Shown here one piece after another: positions 60,066 to 64,000 of a DNA stretch of 64,000 nt; position 1 is the first letter of the stretch; the number at the start of each line of letters is the position of its first letter. The translations under genes and the position numbers were made by a program. The stretch spans positions 29,381-93,380 of the forward strand of contig JBOFLF010000035.1 in NCBI GenBank assembly GCA_051657715.1. Direction: 5' to 3'. The stretch comes from JBOFBH01 sp051657715 (GTDB taxonomy: Bacteria > Actinomycetota > Actinomycetes > Actinomycetales > Angustibacteraceae). The notes under the pieces were generated by a model. It made no database searches. It was not told the origin of the DNA and saw only the letters and a list, made by a program, of their open reading frames with translations.

Positions 60066-61682
60066 ATGCCGGAACAACCGGTAGGAGTGGTGGCACCGGT
60101 TTCGCCGTACGGTCCGTTCGATCTCCTCTGCGAGTGGGCGCACGCCCATTACATGCGGGGGAACCACAAGCTCGCGGTCCGGGCTGCTCGGGATGCGATG
60201 CCCCTCGTCCGGGCTACCGGCGACCAGCTCAGCATGCGATACCTGCTTTACACCGGTGGACTGTCGTTGGTCGGTCTACAGCGTTGGGACGACGCTGCTG
60301 AGTCCGCCCTGTCGCTGCTGGATCTTCTGTGCCCGGAAGACGACGCGTGGCGGGCCAAAGCTCTGGCCCTGCTTGCGGATGTGTATGTGCGTCACGGTCA
60401 GGTTCCTGCCGCTGTGGATGCTCTCGCGGAGGCGTGTGGTCTGGTGGGGCGACGGCGGCCGCGCTCGTACCTGGAATTCAGCGCGATGACCTCGGTCGCC
60501 ATCAGCTTGGGCACCGCCCACCTGTTCGAGGCCGCGGTGGAGCTTTACCAACGCGCCCTGCTGTCCCCGGCGATGCGTGGCGAGGCGGGCAGTGCGCTGC
60601 ATGGGGCGGCGGAGATTTTCCGCGAGTTCGCGATGGCGCAGCTCACCCAGGGGATCGCCTTGGAGATGGATGACCGAGCCGAGCAGGGGCGCCAGTGTCA
60701 CGTGGCGGCAGCCGCTTCGGCGCTGCACATGATGCGGTTGACAGCCGGGCGTGACGAGCAGATGCACACCCGGGCAGCGATCATTGAAGCGTTCGCCCAG
60801 CTCCAACTGGGTGAGGTGGCGCTCGGGAGAGCCCGGCTGCAGGACTCGGTGGGCAGGTTGGGCAACCAGCCGGATGTGCCGGAATTCCTGGTCGGCCAAT
60901 TCGGGTTGGCCTTGGCGGCGATCGCCTTCGGGGAGCACGACGACGCGCGGACCCGGTTGCACATCGTCGCGGAGGGCAGTACTGCGGTCGAGCTGGTGGT
61001 GTGGCAGTTGGCCACGCTGGTTCGACTGGTGGACGTCGAAGTGGCCGCACGTGGCGACCACCCGGCCGTGGCCTTCGCCCGGCGCGCCGAGCGGTTGGTC
61101 GCTCGGCACTGGTGGACCGAACGGCAGAATCTTTTCTTGGCGGTGCAGGACCGGATGCACGTGCGGGAGCTGACCGAGCACAGTGCCCGACTTGGCAGAG
61201 ACGCGACAGTGGACCCGCTCACCAACCTCGGCAATCGCCGGTTGCTAGAGACCGAGCTGACCTCACCGGACAATGCCGTAGCACTGTTTGTGGACGTGGA
61301 TCGGTTCAAGTCGGTGAACGACCGGTTCTCGCACGCGGTGGGCGATCAGGTGTTGTGCCGAATGGCCGCCATCCTGCGTTCCCAGTGCCGCCTGCAAGAT
61401 GTACTGGTCCGGTTTGGAGGTGATGAGTTCGTCGTGCTGTTGCGGGAGGTTCCCACGGGGGTGGCCATCGGGGTGGGCGAGCGGATCCGGGACGCGGTGG
61501 CCCAAGCGCCCTGGCACGAACTGGCCGACGGGCTCGCGGTGACGGTCTCGGTCGGCGTCGCGGTCGCCCGGACCGACTCCGCCCCCGACGTGCTCACTGC
61601 CGCTCGTCAGGTGCTCGCCGACGCTGACGCAGCGCTGTATAAGGCAAAACGGAATGGACGGGACTGCGTTGCGATCCATTGA
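60066..61682 (+). CDS. Helical-repeat GGDEF protein (paralog 3 of 3)
   Basis: A 538-aa third paralog. The N-terminal blocks are again recognisable (GPFDLLCEWAHAHYMRGNHK, RYLLYTGGLSLVGLQRW, ALAEACGLVGRR), and there are no membrane segments. The GGDEF domain has DPLTNLGNRRLLETEL, FVDVDRFKSVNDRFSHAVGD and RFGGDEFVVLLR, with the inhibitory site RLQD. The Gly of the usual DPLTGL motif is Asn, a mild change outside the active site. The ATG at 60066 lies 115 nt after paralog 2. Confidence 0.88.
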   Translation: MPEQPVGVVAPVSPYGPFDLLCEWAHAHYMRGNHKLAVRAARDAMPLVRATGDQLSMRYLLYTGGLSLVGLQRWDDAAESALSLLDLLCPEDDAWRAKALALLADVYVRHGQVPAAVDALAEACGLVGRRRPRSYLEFSAMTSVAISLGTAHLFEAAVELYQRALLSPAMRGEAGSALHGAAEIFREFAMAQLTQGIALEMDDRAEQGRQCHVAAAASALHMMRLTAGRDEQMHTRAAIIEAFAQLQLGEVALGRARLQDSVGRLGNQPDVPEFLVGQFGLALAAIAFGEHDDARTRLHIVAEGSTAVELVVWQLATLVRLVDVEVAARGDHPAVAFARRAERLVARHWWTERQNLFLAVQDRMHVRELTEHSARLGRDATVDPLTNLGNRRLLETELTSPDNAVALFVDVDRFKSVNDRFSHAVGDQVLCRMAAILRSQCRLQDVLVRFGGDEFVVLLREVPTGVAIGVGERIRDAVAQAPWHELADGLAVTVSVGVAVARTDSAPDVLTAARQVLADADAALYKAKRNGRDCVAIH

Positions 61683-61790
61683 CCGCGATGTGCCACCTGT
61701 CACGACCTAGCGCCGGCCAGGTAGCCCGTGCCGCAGGTGTTGATCCGTGTCGGTACCGGAGCGGTCGGTGCCACCGAGGACAATCGGGGG

Positions 61791-62519
61791 GTGAGTCTGT
61801 ACCGGGACGAGGCGGTCGTGCTGCGAACCTACCCGCTAGGTGAGGCGGACCGGATTGTCACGTTGCTTACTCGGGAGACCGGGATGGTGCGTGCGGTGGC
61901 CAAGGGGGTGCGACGCACCCGTAGTCGGTTCGGTGCCCGGCTGGAGCCGTTCATGGTCGCCGACGTCCAGCTCCACGCTGGCCGCACGCTGGACACGGTC
62001 ACTCAGGCAGAGACGCTGGCGCCATATGGGGAGCGGATCGTCGACGACTACCCGAGCTATACCGCCGGCACGGCCATGCTGGAGACGGCGATTCGGTTCA
62101 CTCAGGAGCGCGAACCTGCCGTCCAGCAGTACCTGCTGCTCGTGGGTGCCTTGCGGTCGCTGGCCGGTCGGGAGCATGACCCTGGACTCGTGTTGGACGC
62201 CTACCTGCTGCGGTCGCTGGCGGTGGCCGGGTGGGCGCCCAGCTTCCTCGACTGCGCTCGGTGCGGGTCGGCTGGGCCACACCGAGCGCTGGCGGTCGCG
62301 GCCGGCGGGGTGGTGTGCCCGTCCTGTCGGCCGCCGGGTGCGGTGAGCCCGGCACCGAGCACCCTCGACCTTTTGTCCGCTCTGTTAACCGGCGACTGGG
62401 TCGTCGCGGACGCTAGCAACCCGACCTCTCGACGGGAGGCCAGCGGCATCGTGGCTGCCTACCTCCAGTGGCATGTGGAACGAGGGGTACGGGCTTTGCG
62501 CTGGGTCGAGCGCGGATGA
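61791..62519 (+). CDS. recO: DNA repair protein RecO
   Basis: A 242-aa mediator that loads RecA with RecR in gap repair. The N-terminal OB fold starts SLYRDEAVVLRTYPLGEADR, followed by the basic patch KGVRRTRSRFGARLEPF. The C-terminal zinc finger is CARCGSAG ... CPSC. The frame opens at 61728, but the GTG at 61791 fits the family N-terminus; a GACAAT box at 61780-61785 lies 5 nt before it, so a leaderless start is possible. It overlaps uppS as ATGA. Confidence 0.95.
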   Translation: MSLYRDEAVVLRTYPLGEADRIVTLLTRETGMVRAVAKGVRRTRSRFGARLEPFMVADVQLHAGRTLDTVTQAETLAPYGERIVDDYPSYTAGTAMLETAIRFTQEREPAVQQYLLLVGALRSLAGREHDPGLVLDAYLLRSLAVAGWAPSFLDCARCGSAGPHRALAVAAGGVVCPSCRPPGAVSPAPSTLDLLSALLTGDWVVADASNPTSRREASGIVAAYLQWHVERGVRALRWVERG

Positions 62520-63337
62520 CTGGCCGCCGTTCCGGTCGTCCGGCTGCCCGTGTCCCGGACTACCCTCAACGACCGCTGTCGCACCCGAGTGGCGCCCGCC
62601 CGCCCGACATCCCGGCGGAGCGGCAACCTCGACATATCGCGGTGATCATGGACGGCAACGGGCGCTGGGCGAACGCCCGGGGTCTGACCCGTACCGAAGG
62701 GCACATCCGCGGCGAGGCCGCACTGTTGGACGTCGTCGCCGGCGCGATCGAGCTGGGCGGTGTCACCCACCTGTCCGCGTTCGCCTTCTCCACCGAGAAC
62801 TGGCGCCGGTCGCCCGAGGAGGTGCGGTGGCTGATGGGTTTCAACCGGGACGTCATCCGCCGCCGCCGGGACGAGATGCACGCCTGGGGGGTGCGGGTGC
62901 GGTGGGCCGGTCGCCGTCCTCGGCTGTGGCGCAGCGTGATCCGGGAGCTGGAGGCAGCCGAGGAGCTCACCCGGCACAACCCCGGCCTCACCCTGACCTT
63001 CTGCCTGAACTACGGGGGGCGTGCGGAGATCGCGGACGCCGCGCGGGCGTTGGCGCATGACGTGGCCGCCGGGCGGGTGCGACCGCGAGCGGTGGACGAG
63101 CGAATGCTGGCTCGGTACCTGGACGAGCCGGACCTGCCGGACGTGGACTTGTTCTGGCGTTCCTCCGGTGAGCAGCGGACCTCCAACTTCCTGCTCTGGC
63201 AGTCCGCCTACGCCGAGCTGGTCTTCGACGACGTGCTGTGGCCCGACGTCGACCGGCTGGCGTTGTGGCGGGCGGTCGAGACCTACGTCCGACGGCACCG
63301 CCGCTACGGCGGAGCCGTCGACGCCCCGCTCCGTTGA
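62516..63337 (+). CDS. uppS: Isoprenyl (undecaprenyl/decaprenyl) diphosphate synthase
   Basis: A 273-aa cis-prenyltransferase making the polyprenyl carrier lipid for peptidoglycan. Signature blocks are HIAVIMDGNGRWANARGLTR with the catalytic Asp, SAFAFSTENWRRSPEEV, LTFCLNYGGRAEI and WRSSGEQRTSNFLLWQSAYAE. Co-translation with recO is the standard actinobacterial arrangement. Product chain length (C50 or C55) cannot be told from sequence. It is the last clear gene before the AT-rich end of the window. Confidence 0.96.
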   Translation: MTGRRSGRPAARVPDYPQRPLSHPSGARPPDIPAERQPRHIAVIMDGNGRWANARGLTRTEGHIRGEAALLDVVAGAIELGGVTHLSAFAFSTENWRRSPEEVRWLMGFNRDVIRRRRDEMHAWGVRVRWAGRRPRLWRSVIRELEAAEELTRHNPGLTLTFCLNYGGRAEIADAARALAHDVAAGRVRPRAVDERMLARYLDEPDLPDVDLFWRSSGEQRTSNFLLWQSAYAELVFDDVLWPDVDRLALWRAVETYVRRHRRYGGAVDAPLR

Positions 63338-63590
63338 TCGGACGCCGAGAACCTCGCCTGAGTCGGTCGGTGTCTGTTGGGTGGCCCTGGCCTACCCGCT
63401 GTCAAGGCTGCAACGTCGTCGACGTTCCCACCATCGGTGACTGCCCCGGCGCGTGCGCTGTGCCTTTGCATAGCACCATGGACCAGCCTCAGCTGAGATC
63501 AACAGGTCAGACGACTACCTCGGTAGCCTTCAGCAGTCAGACTCTGTGAGTAACGCGCATTGGTTACCGGTCGAAGACCATTCATCATTG
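63338..63590 (+). other. Intergenic region after uppS
   Basis: Roughly 250 nt with no recognised gene. The base composition falls from GC-rich to AT-rich across it. No tRNA-like structure or clear terminator is evident. Confidence 0.5.
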
Positions 63591-63960
63591 ATGAGAGGAA
63601 GTCACATCCTATTTCACAGGCTGGCGCCATTTGCCCTCGCCTCCCTCATGGCAGCTGTTACAAATTTCTGCATTTCTGAACGGGCGGATGCGACTCCGGA
63701 GCCAATTCCGTGCACCGGGCGATCCGATGGCGGAACGGGTAGTTCATACCAGCTTGCGGCAAACCTGTGGAGGGTTTACGGAACTTGGTACAATTGCTCT
63801 GGAGGCACTGCTAGTGAGTCGGATTAAGCTGAACGTAGGAAACAGCACTGATGGCCCATGCGTCACCGTTGTTTATGGAAGCACTCGTTCCTCTTCTGTT
63901 GACAGAGTCGGCATCAATTCCTTCAGGAGTGTCACGTATCAGGGCTGGATTCGGTGCTGA
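63591..63960 (+). pseudogene. Frameshifted small secreted protein in AT-rich DNA
   Basis: From the ATG at 63591 a signal-peptide-like stretch (FHRLAPFALASLMAAVTNF) leads to PIPCTGRSDGGTGSSY and WRVYGTWYNCSGG, then a stop at 63825-63827. One frame over, the sequence continues naturally with KLNVGNSTDGPCVTVVYGST and ends YQGWIRC at 63960. The two halves give one four-cysteine secreted domain if one base near 63810-63825 is removed. The cysteine spacing and Trp/Tyr content recall small secreted actinobacterial proteins, perhaps of tendamistat-like type, but this is weak. Codon use and GC content differ from the rest of the window, which suggests transfer. Confidence 0.45.
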
Positions 63961-64000
63961 CATGACTAGAGACACAGAAAATCGAAATTTTACTAGTAGA

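Noticed and set aside
1..64000. tRNA genes, rRNA genes, insertion sequences or prophage genes
   Set aside because: I looked in the gaps for conserved tRNA elements and for transposase or integrase motifs and found none.

Overview
The window is a GC-rich (roughly 70 %) chromosome segment from an actinobacterium (class Actinomycetia). The evidence is the gene set and its order: a Tad pilus locus with a LysM/BTAD protein, DUF3097, hrcA-dnaJ with a CIRCE element, an egtABCD ergothioneine cluster, phoH-ybeY-corC-era, a leuA leader peptide and recO-uppS. Many GTG starts, ATGA/GTGA overlaps and apparently leaderless mRNAs fit this. I cannot name the genus from sequence alone.

Layout. 1-8353: 3' part of a Tad/Flp pilus operon (tadA partial, tadB, tadC, flp pilin, two TadE-like, one TadG-like, a 1086-aa LysM/BTAD membrane protein). 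8576-11184: thymidine phosphorylase, a MarR regulator and a convergent signal peptidase I. 11579-17975: a GT2 polysaccharide synthase coupled to an acyltransferase-3/SGNH protein, then a secreted PQQ-type sugar dehydrogenase with a PKD domain. 18181-21208: a secreted alpha-amylase with its own promoter and a TTGCA-repeat operator, and a membrane GGDEF protein. 21241-30618: leuS behind a structured leader, degV, comEA-comEC, holA. 30869-34009: rpsT, a decayed MazF/PemK toxin gene, lepA. 34025-39531: protealysin-type M4 peptidase fused to an emfourin-like domain, MOSC protein, hemW, DUF4190/septum-formation protein, DUF3097. 39608-42834: CIRCE-hrcA-dnaJ-rsmE. 43031-47995: egtA-egtB-egtC-egtD-HIT. 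48208-53128: phoH-ybeY-corC, an inserted vapBC pair, era. 53204-56400: asd, then leuA behind a leaderless leucine leader peptide. 56483-61682: three tandem paralogous helical-repeat/GGDEF proteins. 61791-63337: recO-uppS. 63591-64000: AT-rich DNA with a frameshifted small secreted protein.

How the genes work together. The Tad pilus and ComEA/ComEC could together serve DNA uptake. Ergothioneine synthesis is complete except for the final C-S lyase. Four diguanylate-cyclase-type proteins in one window suggest extensive c-di-GMP signalling. The most unusual trait is a set of short tandem repeats (mostly 15, 24, 27 or 30 bp) spread inside and between ordinary housekeeping genes. Inside coding sequence the unit length is a multiple of three. 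The two that are not (26 bp after hemW, 14 bp at the egtA/egtB junction) lie at gene ends.
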